A stretch of 5,546 nucleotides of DNA from Acidobacteriota bacterium (GTDB lineage: Bacteria; Acidobacteriota; UBA4820; DSQY01): positions 1 to 5,546 of the forward strand of contig JAEMPZ010000169.1 in the NCBI GenBank assembly GCA_022759065.1. Reading direction: 5' to 3'. The position numbers and the translations under genes were made by a program. The notes beneath the pieces are model-generated. The model was not told the DNA's origin. It made no database searches and worked only from the letters and a program-made list of their open reading frames with translations. Below are positions 1-5,529 of the stretch, piece by piece. Within the stretch, counting starts at the first letter, position 1, and every line of letters starts with the position of its first letter.

Positions 1-1
1 C

Positions 2-889
2 TCACGCCTGGCGGTCGAGCTCTTCGCTTACCCTTTGCCAAGCAAGCCTTATGTCGTTTGCCGCGCCGCACTCCAGCTCAATGACGCCGTGACCCTGAAT
101 CTGAGCCTTCGTCACGGCGCTATCGTAGCGAATCCGCCCGGCGATCAAGGCGCCGGAGAGCCGCGATTTTTCTTCTATCCGCGCGGCCATTTCGCCGTTC
201 AAGTCCCATTTATTGACGCAAACCATCGCCTTTATCTCGAAGTGCCGCGCTAAGGCAAGAACCCGTTCCAGGTCGTGTTCCCCCGATACGGTTGGTTCGG
301 TCACCACCAGCACCATGGAGGCGCCGGTCACGGAAGCGGTGACGGGACAACCGATTCCGGGGGGGCCGTCAACCAAAAGGAGCGGCCTGTTCTCCTCCAT
401 GGCAATGCGCCTCGCCTGGCGGCGGACGGTTGAAACCAGTTTGCCTGAATTTTCCGCCGCGATTCCGAGGCGAGCGTGAACCATTGGGCCGCAGCGCGTT
501 TGGGAAACCATCCATTCGCCGGACAAACGTTCTGGAAAGTCAATTGCCTTTTCAGGGCAAAAGCGAACGCAGACTCCGCATCCTTCGCATCTTAGCGGCA
601 TTATGGCAAAAGCCTTGCCTGCGCCCGTCTCTTCGGAAGAAATGGCGCCAAAGCGGCAAAGTTCCTCGCAGAGGCCGCACCCGCTGCACGCATCTTGCCT
701 GATGAAAGCTTCATGGCCCGCGTAAAACTGTTGCCTGGACAGCACCCGAGGCGCCAGGATCAGGTGAAGGTCGGCGGCGTCAACGTCGCAGTCGGCGATG
801 ACGGGGCGGTCCGCGAGCAGGGCAAACGACGCTGCGATGCTAGTTTTTCCGGTTCCGCCTTTGCCGCTGATTATCGTGAGTTCGTTCAC
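2..889 (-). CDS. MinD-superfamily P-loop ATPase with inserted 2[4Fe-4S] ferredoxin domain (distal copy)
   Basis: This 295-aa cytoplasmic protein has a deviant Walker A motif (SGKGGTGKT, residues 8-16, with signature lysine K10 and K15), a switch-I-like DCDVDAAD at 33-40, and a Walker B/switch II region (LLVDGPPGIGCP, 171-182). Between them sits a bacterial-type ferredoxin module with two CxxCxxCxxxC motifs: C68/C71/C74/C78 and C101/C104/C107/C111, the latter followed by Pro. Extra cysteines C34, C133 and C181 match positions in the upstream paralogue. Family knowledge: MinD/Mrp-like ATPases dimerise on ATP, and the ferredoxin-inserted type accompanies NifX-like proteins in anaerobes, including the ORP complex of Desulfovibrio. 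Inference: ATP-dependent, redox-linked assembly or handling of a metal cofactor. The start is GTG, with AAGGAG at 900..895 five nt upstream. It overlaps the upstream stop by 4 nt (GTGA), implying translational coupling. The stop is complete at the window edge. The specific role is unproven. Confidence 0.93.
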   Translation of the reverse strand: MNELTIISGKGGTGKTSIAASFALLADRPVIADCDVDAADLHLILAPRVLSRQQFYAGHEAFIRQDACSGCGLCEELCRFGAISSEETGAGKAFAIMPLRCEGCGVCVRFCPEKAIDFPERLSGEWMVSQTRCGPMVHARLGIAAENSGKLVSTVRRQARRIAMEENRPLLLVDGPPGIGCPVTASVTGASMVLVVTEPTVSGEHDLERVLALARHFEIKAMVCVNKWDLNGEMAARIEEKSRLSGALIAGRIRYDSAVTKAQIQGHGVIELECGAANDIRLAWQRVSEELDRQA

Positions 890-1731
890 GGCCTCTCCTT
901 CGCCAAAGCCAGCAGCTTTTGATACAGGGAGAGGAATATGGCCCTCATCTCTGGAAGGATATCCACCGCCAGCTTTCCCTTGGAATAGGCCTCCGCTATT
1001 CTGCGGTCATTTGGAATTTCCGCCAGGAGCGGTATCTTTTCGGCGCGGCAGTAGTCATTGACGCGGTTGTCCCCCATGCCGGCGCGGTTTATGACCACTC
1101 CGAAGGGAAGGCCGAGCGCGCGCATCATATCAACGGCAAGCATCAAGTCGTTCAAGCCGAAAGGGGTTGGTTCGGTCACCAGGGCAACGGCGTGCGCTCC
1201 TTCAACGGCGGCTACCACCGGGCAGGAGGTGCCTGGCGGCGCGTCAATTAGAACGGTCCCGGTTGTGGCGGCTCGCTCTTTTACCGACCGAATGAGCATG
1301 GGGGTAAGCATGGAGCCGACCTTGAGGCGGCCCTGTAAAAGCCTCACCGTGCCACAGTCCAGGGCCTCGACGACGCCAATCTCATGGCTGATTTCTTTTA
1401 TGGCCTTGCGCGGACAGACAATCGCGCAACCGCCGCAACCGTGGCATATTTCCGGGAAAATGAGCGGTGGCCCACCCATGCAAACGATGGCATGATATTC
1501 GCAAAAACGGCCGCATTCGCCGCAATTGTCGCAAAGAGCGCCGTCTACGCTCGGAACCGGGATGGTGACAACATGAGAGGAGCGCAAGGTTCCCTTGAGA
1601 AAAAGGTGGTCATTGGGTTCCTCGACGTCGCAATCGAGAAGTTCTACCGCATTGCCGATTGAGCGCGCCATGTTAACGGCCACGGTAGTTTTTCCCGTGC
1701 CTCCTTTGCCGGACGCGATGGCAAGAATCAT
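886..1731 (-). CDS. MinD-superfamily P-loop ATPase with inserted 2[4Fe-4S] ferredoxin domain (proximal copy)
   Basis: This 281-aa paralogue of the next gene downstream has the same architecture. It has a deviant Walker A (SGKGGTGKTT, 7-16; K9 and K14), DCDVEEPN at 33-40, ferredoxin cysteines C67/C70/C73/C77 and C96/C99/C102/C106 (the second set followed by Pro), and a Walker B/switch II LIDAPPGTSCP (161-171). Cysteines C34, C126 and C170 line up with C34, C133 and C181 of the paralogue. The DCDVEEPN-HLFL stretch is typical of this ferredoxin/MinD ATPase family. The ATG overlaps the TGA of the NifX-like gene (ATGA), and no clear Shine-Dalgarno is visible before it, so translation probably depends on coupling. 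Paired, adjacent ATPases of this kind occur in ORP-type clusters, and a heterodimer is a reasonable inference. Its partner is likely the small NifX-like protein encoded just upstream. Confidence 0.93.
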   Translation of the reverse strand: MILAIASGKGGTGKTTVAVNMARSIGNAVELLDCDVEEPNDHLFLKGTLRSSHVVTIPVPSVDGALCDNCGECGRFCEYHAIVCMGGPPLIFPEICHGCGGCAIVCPRKAIKEISHEIGVVEALDCGTVRLLQGRLKVGSMLTPMLIRSVKERAATTGTVLIDAPPGTSCPVVAAVEGAHAVALVTEPTPFGLNDLMLAVDMMRALGLPFGVVINRAGMGDNRVNDYCRAEKIPLLAEIPNDRRIAEAYSKGKLAVDILPEMRAIFLSLYQKLLALAKERP

Positions 1732-2066
1732 TTGATTTTCGTCAGCTTGCCCTGGCGGTACGCCTCGAGGGCTTCGGCAACCGTAGCGCCGTTGAAACTG
1801 TACATTTCGATCCCGCCAGCCGCCAAAACCTCCGCGGCCTTGGGGCCGACATTGCCCGAAATAAGAACCTTTGCGCCAGTCTTGGCCACCGATTGCGCCG
1901 CGCTGATGCCCGCGCCATGAGCGGCGCCAAGGCTCTCGCTATTATCAATCACCTCAAAGCTCTTGCTGTCCAGATCATATACCAAAAACCTGGCCGCGCG
2001 GCCAAAGCGCGGGTCCATGGGAGCATCGAGAGTTTCGCCGGTGGTCGTGATGACAACTTTGCTCAT
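1728..2066 (-). CDS. NifX/NifB-like dinitrogenase iron-molybdenum cofactor-binding domain protein (ORP-like)
   Basis: This 112-aa single-domain protein has hallmarks of the Nitro_FeMo-Co fold (NifX, NafY, NifB C-terminus, orange protein). These are an N-terminal strand (VVITTTG), DPRFGRAARFLVYD at 18-31, a GAGISAAQ loop-helix near 51-58, and NVGPKAAEVL in the second half. The length is normal for free-standing members. It contains no cysteine, so any metal cluster would be held non-covalently, as described for the Mo/Cu cluster of Desulfovibrio orange protein. No real nif genes are present, so a nitrogenase role is not supported; a carrier or scaffold for an Fe-, Mo- or Cu-sulfur cluster is more likely. 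It starts at ATG with AAAGGAG (2077..2071) four nt upstream. It lies 22 nt after the CGGC gene, and its stop overlaps the first MinD-type ATPase. The family call is firm; the ligand is unknown. Confidence 0.9.
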   Translation of the reverse strand: MSKVVITTTGETLDAPMDPRFGRAARFLVYDLDSKSFEVIDNSESLGAAHGAGISAAQSVAKTGAKVLISGNVGPKAAEVLAAGGIEMYSFNGATVAEALEAYRQGKLTKIK

Positions 2067-2088
2067 GGTTCTCCTTTCGTTCGCCAGG

Positions 2089-2532
2089 TTAGTTGTATGA
2101 TTCCATTATTTCGCGGCTTTCGGCCATGAGGCCGCCAGCAAGTTCATCCATCTTGGACCGCTTCCAGAATGGGAGCTTTTCGTGAACTACAAGGTATTTT
2201 AGCGGTATCGGGTGAGTGCCAATGACGACGGGGATTTTATAGCGCGTCTCTATGAATTTCTTGAAGTCCTCTAGGTAGGGGCATGGCGGATAGCCGACGA
2301 CAAAGCCCGTGGCAAGATGGATGGCTTCGGCGCCGTTCTTTATCATCTCCTCCGGCACGTATTCGATGTTTCCTCCCGGGCAGCCGCCGCAGGTGGAGTA
2401 TCCAACGACTTCCACCTGCTCGTCCTTCGCATATCGCGCGAATGCGCCGGCCCTCTCTCGCAATGCCCGGAAACATTTGCCGCCTCCGCATCCGCGGTAG
2501 CGGTCGCAGATGATGATACCGATCTTTTTCAT
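2089..2532 (-). CDS. CGGC-domain protein, putative metal-binding
   Basis: This 147-aa protein has the defining CGGC motif (GYSTCGGCPGGN, C48 and C51), an N-terminal beta strand ending in C9 (KKIGIIICDRYRGCGGGKC, with C15 and C20), and C84 in GYPPCPYL. A C-terminal VVIGTHPIPLKYLVVHEKL segment adds two histidines. The six cysteines in the first 84 residues suggest a metal or Fe-S site, in line with the proposal that CGGC domains bind metal. No enzymatic role is established for the family. Length is normal for the family. The ATG overlaps the TGA of the phosphoesterase gene (ATGA), and a near-perfect AAGGAGG lies 7 nt upstream inside the end of that gene. That gives strong coupled translation. 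The following NifX-like and ferredoxin/ATPase genes suggest a shared job in metal-sulfur cofactor handling or sensing, which is inference only. Confidence 0.9.
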   Translation of the reverse strand: MKKIGIIICDRYRGCGGGKCFRALRERAGAFARYAKDEQVEVVGYSTCGGCPGGNIEYVPEEMIKNGAEAIHLATGFVVGYPPCPYLEDFKKFIETRYKIPVVIGTHPIPLKYLVVHEKLPFWKRSKMDELAGGLMAESREIMESYN

Positions 2533-4826
2533 TGCTTCGCCTCCTTCACAATGGGCGCCCCTTCAAGGCCTTTGGGGAGCGGGACGCCAAGCAGGCCCAA
2601 TACCGACGGCGCCATGTCCAGCATGTTCGGCTCTTTCTCGATCGGCCTGTTGCAGAAGAACATGCCTGGGACAAAACTTGGGTCCATGGAACAATGATCG
2701 CCGCTCCAGGCTTTGAGGTTGTCCTCCAGGAGCGCTTCCGGGACTCCGCCCAATGAGGTCTGCCACGAGACGCGGTAGCCGGGGGTGTTCGAGACGCGCA
2801 GGTCGGCGGTCAAATCGGGATCATAGCCTTTATACATTTCGTCTCTTGTGTAAACTGCCTTCACCGGATTCGAGCCGTCCTTCGGGTCCACGATCCGCGG
2901 CAGTTTTTCTTTGAGATCTTTGACAATGGCGTCGTACTCCGCGCCTGGATTCACGATTCCTTCGCGCTCGCGGCCTTTGAGATTGATGTACAGGTTGCCG
3001 AGGCCAAGCGCGTAAACCTTCGTCTTGGACCAGTCAACGTTTTTGAAAAGCAGGCGGTTGTCGTCGAAGAGGTCCTGAAGCGTCATGACGCCGGTGTCGG
3101 CCTTGAGCGTCATGTATCCGTTGTCCACGAGCCACCGGTTGTAATTGACCGCTCGCCGGAAGGAGGCGAAGCCGTGGTCCGAGAGGACTATGAGCGTGGC
3201 GTCCTTCGGCATCTTCTCCATCGCCTCTCCGACGATCTTGTCCATGCGCTCGTAGGCCTTGCGCATCTCTTCCTGGTATTGAGGCGCCTTGGCGGCGTCG
3301 TACATGGGGTGTTTCGGGTCCATGTAGCGCCAAAGGACGTGGGCTATCCTGTCGGTGAATTCGTAGTAGAAGACGTACAGATCCCAATCCTTGTCGGCGA
3401 TCGTGCCGTTCATTATCTTTTCGAAAGCGTCAACGGTCTGGTTCATGTCGGAGAGAAATTGGTCCTCGCCGGCCAGATTGGATGAGATCGTCCATGTGTC
3501 AACAGCCCAGCCCATCGTCTTGAAGGGGCCAAAACGCTTCATCAGCTTCTTCGAGTAGTCGCTTGGGTAGCAGATGGGGACATTTTCATCGTCCGGGCTG
3601 AAGTGTATCGGCGACATATACAATTGAAGCTGGGGGGAGGACTTTATCAGGTAGAACCTGGCCATGCCTTTAATGTGAATGAGCGGGTTGAAGGCGAAGT
3701 CGAGCGTGACCCACGGCGACCACTGGCCTGGCGCGAGCGTGCCCCGCTGGCCCTGAACCTCGTAAGTGCAGGAGTTATCGCCCCAGGAAAGCTTCAGCGG
3801 CAGGTCAATCGTCGGCTTGACGCCTTCGTTTTTCAGCCGCTCCTGGCATTTCTCTTTAGCGCGCTGCGCGACCTGCGGATCGGTGGCGCCCACGGAAGTG
3901 TCGTCCACCGCGTATTCGTAGAAAGGCTTGTTGAACGGCCCCTGAATCGTGGCCGTGATAGGCTGCGGGTCGTATTCGGACACGGCGACGATGTCAACGG
4001 AGAACTCGTTGTCGCCTCCGGTCAGCGCGGGGTCGGTGGTGAAAATGTAGGGAGTTCCCACTCGCCCGCGAATGTCTGGCACGCCAAGGCCCGCGACGAG
4101 CCGTCCCTCCGGGTATGGGGCGGCAGGGAACGTGTCGGGCATTCTTATGACGATGCACCTCTTGCCAGCCTCCGCCGCCACCTGCCAGAAGGGCTTGCCT
4201 TCAAGGTGGTTGATCGGCCACGGCGTCCGGATGGGCAGATAGATGACGATGAAGACGAAGAGCAGCGAAGCGATGGCGAACCCCACGAGGGTGAGGGCGA
4301 CATAACTCCAGGCCATAATTGGCTTGCGGCGAAGCTTGAAAATCGCCGCAACCGCGCCAAGCCAGATGGCGAGCAAGAAGGGAGGGAAGACCCACCTGTT
4401 CCAGCGCCCCAAGAGGAGGGTTTTGGAACCTTCCTCCATCAAAGCGAAATGGGGCTTGTAGGTCTTCGGGTCGCGAGTCAGAAAGTCAAAGACGTGGTTC
4501 CTGCCAGGGTTCAGGCCGGTGATGAAGGCGCCCCACGAAACCGGCGTTTGGGGCGGATTGGTCACCGTCAAGTTGTTGAAGGCGCCTTCCTTCGCAAGCC
4601 TTTGAAGGTTTGGCATCCGGCCTTCGGCCATGTACTGCCTGACAAGCCCCGGGTCGGCGCCGTCGAAGCCGATGACGACGACCTTCGGAGAAGTCCCCGC
4701 GGCGCGAGTGGCGGGGATTATCCACACGGCCAACGCGCCAGCGGCCGCGAGCGTCACAGCCCCGGCGATCAGCAGCTTTCCAGCCCGTGATTTCAACAGC
4801 GAACCAACTTTAGCGGCGATCCTCAT
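2529..4826 (-). CDS. Membrane-anchored alkaline-phosphatase-superfamily phosphoesterase (type I phosphodiesterase/nucleotide pyrophosphatase-like)
   Basis: Starting at the ATG at 4826 the protein is 765 aa. All ligands of the two-metal site of this superfamily can be placed: D55 (VIGFDGAD), nucleophile T94 (PPQTPVSWGAFITG), D492 and H496 (FTDRIAHVLW), D550-H551 (VLSDHGF) and H711 (SGDHCSMD). It is therefore expected to be an active hydrolase of phosphate mono- or diesters; the substrate cannot be read from sequence. Hydrophobic segments lie at about 17-37 (anchor or uncleaved signal), 147-164 and 172-198. The last two form a hairpin joined by a basic loop (KLRRKP), placing the catalytic parts outside the cytoplasm. 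A 66-codon N-terminal extension is open but was rejected: it runs through the divergent promoter and antisense to the antitoxin gene, and the anchor follows directly after this ATG. The ribosome-binding site is weak (TAGGCGAG abutting the ATG). The gene heads the leftward operon and overlaps the CGGC gene by 4 nt. Confidence 0.9.
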   Translation of the reverse strand: MRIAAKVGSLLKSRAGKLLIAGAVTLAAAGALAVWIIPATRAAGTSPKVVVIGFDGADPGLVRQYMAEGRMPNLQRLAKEGAFNNLTVTNPPQTPVSWGAFITGLNPGRNHVFDFLTRDPKTYKPHFALMEEGSKTLLLGRWNRWVFPPFLLAIWLGAVAAIFKLRRKPIMAWSYVALTLVGFAIASLLFVFIVIYLPIRTPWPINHLEGKPFWQVAAEAGKRCIVIRMPDTFPAAPYPEGRLVAGLGVPDIRGRVGTPYIFTTDPALTGGDNEFSVDIVAVSEYDPQPITATIQGPFNKPFYEYAVDDTSVGATDPQVAQRAKEKCQERLKNEGVKPTIDLPLKLSWGDNSCTYEVQGQRGTLAPGQWSPWVTLDFAFNPLIHIKGMARFYLIKSSPQLQLYMSPIHFSPDDENVPICYPSDYSKKLMKRFGPFKTMGWAVDTWTISSNLAGEDQFLSDMNQTVDAFEKIMNGTIADKDWDLYVFYYEFTDRIAHVLWRYMDPKHPMYDAAKAPQYQEEMRKAYERMDKIVGEAMEKMPKDATLIVLSDHGFASFRRAVNYNRWLVDNGYMTLKADTGVMTLQDLFDDNRLLFKNVDWSKTKVYALGLGNLYINLKGREREGIVNPGAEYDAIVKDLKEKLPRIVDPKDGSNPVKAVYTRDEMYKGYDPDLTADLRVSNTPGYRVSWQTSLGGVPEALLEDNLKAWSGDHCSMDPSFVPGMFFCNRPIEKEPNMLDMAPSVLGLLGVPLPKGLEGAPIVKEAKQ

Positions 4827-4844
4827 CTCGCCTACTTCAAACCT

Positions 4845-4853
4845 ATTATACCA
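4845..4853 (-). promoter_or_regulatory. Extended -10 promoter element for the leftward operon
   Basis: Reading the minus strand, TGGTATAAT contains a perfect -10 hexamer (TATAAT, 4850..4845) preceded by TGn, the extended -10 signature. No convincing -35 lies 16-19 nt further upstream (GAAATG at 17 nt), which fits an extended -10 promoter. Transcription would start near 4838, leaving a leader of only about a dozen bases before the phosphoesterase ATG at 4826. The call assumes a housekeeping sigma-70-type factor. Confidence 0.55.
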
Positions 4854-4874
4854 GTAAAGCCAAGGGGCATTTCC

Positions 4875-4903
4875 TTGCGTCAGTGAACATAAAGCGCTAT
4901 ACT
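4875..4903 (+). promoter_or_regulatory. Sigma-70-like promoter of the toxin-antitoxin operon
   Basis: TTGCGT (4875-4880) and TATACT (4898-4903) are separated by 17 nt. The -10 matches consensus at five of six positions; the -35 is weak, matching only TTG. Transcription would start near 4910, leaving about 50 nt of leader before the antitoxin ATG. The -10 lies within a perfect inverted repeat, as expected for an autoregulated toxin-antitoxin promoter. Confidence 0.6.
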
Positions 4904-4910
4904 TGTATAG
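4897..4910. promoter_or_regulatory. Inverted-repeat operator, probable antitoxin binding site
   Basis: CTATAC-TT-GTATAG is a perfect 6-bp inverted repeat with a 2-bp spacer, covering the rightward -10 element and the predicted transcription start. Ribbon-helix-helix antitoxins commonly bind short palindromes over their own promoter as dimers or in complex with the toxin. Binding here would block RNA polymerase directly. The repeat is seen in the sequence; the identity of the binder is inferred from the adjacent gene. Confidence 0.6.
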
Positions 4911-4922
4911 TGACAGGTGTAG

Positions 4923-4944
4923 CCTTGCCTTTTTGGGGGCAAGG
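4923..4944 (+). other. Hairpin in the toxin-antitoxin mRNA leader
   Basis: CCTTGCC (4923-4929) pairs perfectly with GGCAAGG (4938-4944) around an 8-nt loop of T then G residues, where U-G wobbles could extend the stem. It lies after the predicted transcription start and ends 8 nt before the GGAGG ribosome-binding site. Neither strand has a T tract after the stem, so an intrinsic terminator is unlikely. It may stabilise the mRNA or affect antitoxin translation; the function is unknown. Confidence 0.45.
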
Positions 4945-4952
4945 ATAGGAAC

Positions 4953-4957
4953 GGAGG
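4953..4957 (+). promoter_or_regulatory. Ribosome-binding site of the antitoxin
   Basis: GGAGG sits 5 nt before the ATG at 4963 and fixes that start. A second ATG at 4959-4961 is out of frame and too close to the site to compete well. Confidence 0.8.
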
Positions 4958-4962
4958 AATGA

Positions 4963-5187
4963 ATGCTCGACATCCGGTTGCCACCTAAAATTGAAAAACG
5001 CCTCAGCGTCCTGGCAAGGGCCACGGGTCGGACGATGACCTTCTACGCGCGCGAAGCTATTCTTGAGCACCTAGAAGACCTCGAGGATGTTTATTTGGCC
5101 GAGAGGCGCCTTGAAGACATTCTAGCCGGGCGGGATCATGCAATACCGCTCGCCGACGTGGAGCGCAGTCTTGGCGTGGAGGATTGA
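4963..5187 (+). CDS. relB: RelB-like ribbon-helix-helix antitoxin
   Basis: This 74-aa protein has a short N-terminal beta strand (LDIRLP, residues 2-7), then helix A (about 8-20), a TGR turn (21-23) and helix B (about 24-38, TMTFYAREAILEHL), the layout of a ribbon-helix-helix DNA-binding domain. The charged C-terminal part (about 39-74, LEDVYLAERRLEDIL then PLADVERSLG) is the expected toxin-neutralising segment. The pattern with TGR-T-x-FYAREAI followed by DLEDxYLAE is characteristic of RelB-type antitoxins paired with RelE toxins. The partner toxin gene overlaps its 3' end. It probably represses its own operon through the palindrome at 4897-4910. Its 5' part is antisense only to an unused upstream extension of the phosphoesterase frame. 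Confidence 0.93.
   Translation: MLDIRLPPKIEKRLSVLARATGRTMTFYAREAILEHLEDLEDVYLAERRLEDILAGRDHAIPLADVERSLGVED
5160..5163 (+). promoter_or_regulatory. Ribosome-binding site deciding a TTG start for the toxin
   Basis: GGAG lies 7 nt before the TTG at 5171, inside the antitoxin coding sequence. Spacing is ideal, and translation from this TTG gives the standard RelE N-terminus (MAWRIEVAP). The in-frame ATG at 5138 has no comparable site. Confidence 0.65.
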
Positions 5188-5446
5188 GGTAGCCCCCGGT
5201 GCCGCCAAAGAGCTTCGGCGTCTTGCCCCAGCGGAGGCCAGACGAATCACGCTTTTCCTCTCCAGCCGGCTCGCGTCAATGAAAGACCCGAGAAGCATCG
5301 GCCAGGCCCTCAAGGGCACGAGGCCTGCGCCTCTTTGGCGTTACCGGGTTGGGGACTACCGGATAATCTGCCACATAGAGGATGAAGTGATGCTCATTTT
5401 GGCCTTAAGAGTCGGCCACCGGAAGGAAGTCTATAGGGGGCTTTGA
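5171..5446 (+). CDS. relE: RelE/ParE-family toxin, probable mRNA interferase
   Basis: From the proposed TTG start the protein is 91 aa, a normal RelE length. It begins MAWRIEVAPGAAKELRRL, then has a two-helix region, LKG at 47-49, and the core LWRYRVGDYRIICHI (55-69) and LRVGHRKEVY (79-88). Aligned by eye with E. coli RelE, R64, R84 and Y88 correspond to catalytic R61, R81 and Y87, R57 replaces K54, and K52 has no lysine counterpart. The toxin therefore looks intact and probably cleaves mRNA at the ribosome, although ParE-like gyrase poisoning cannot be excluded for the wider family. It overlaps the antitoxin by 17 nt, a coupling that keeps toxin translation subordinate. An alternative ATG at 5138 would add 11 residues (MQYRSPTWSAV) unlike the family N-terminus. 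The stop is TGA. Confidence 0.9.
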   Translation: MAWRIEVAPGAAKELRRLAPAEARRITLFLSSRLASMKDPRSIGQALKGTRPAPLWRYRVGDYRIICHIEDEVMLILALRVGHRKEVYRGL

Positions 5447-5504
5447 CGGCTGGTGATGCTTGGCAAGGCGCGATCTGTGCCCTCATCCATTATCTCTCAT
5501 CTTC

Positions 5505-5529
5505 CCTCCGTGTCCTTCGTGCCTTCGTG
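5505..5529. repeat. Imperfect CCTTCGTG repeat cluster at the window edge
   Basis: Three copies of an 8-nt unit lie in a row: CCTCCGTG (5505-5512), then T, CCTTCGTG (5514-5521) and CCTTCGTG (5522-5529). The sequence continues past this as GCGC and then T-rich to the window end. The reverse complement reads as repeated CACGAAGG. From memory, similar CACGAAGG-type runs recur between genes of many GC-rich bacteria, so this may be one copy of a dispersed intergenic repeat. Only the local repetition is visible here. The preceding stretch, 5447-5504, shows no gene and no convincing terminator. Confidence 0.5.

Noticed and set aside
1728..2066. Nitrogenase cofactor assembly role for the NifX-like gene
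   Set aside because: No nif structural or assembly genes are in view, and free-standing proteins of this fold are common in organisms without nitrogenase.
3603..4790. Plus-strand open frame of 395 codons antisense to the phosphoesterase
   Set aside because: The translation is rich in R, G, E and D with no recognisable domain, and the opposite strand encodes a complete catalytic protein with every metal ligand in place. It is a shadow of GC-rich codon use.
4843..4851. CTATTATAC as a second, degenerate antitoxin half-site pair at the leftward promoter
   Set aside because: It resembles the operator arms only loosely and is explained by the -10 element itself; too AT-rich and short to claim.
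4827..4962. Sigma-54 promoter for the ORP-like operon
   Set aside because: Desulfovibrio ORP operons are sigma-54 dependent, so I looked for GG-N10-GC on the minus strand. A GG in TTGGCT has no GC at the right spacing, and no regulator gene is present in the window.
4827..5024. N-terminal 66-codon extension of the phosphoesterase frame
   Set aside because: It would run antisense through the antitoxin's start and both promoters. The extra residues look like no family member, and the ATG at 4826 directly precedes the membrane anchor and has a promoter just upstream.
5447..5504. Rho-independent terminator after the toxin gene
   Set aside because: No GC-rich stem followed by a T tract could be found in this stretch.
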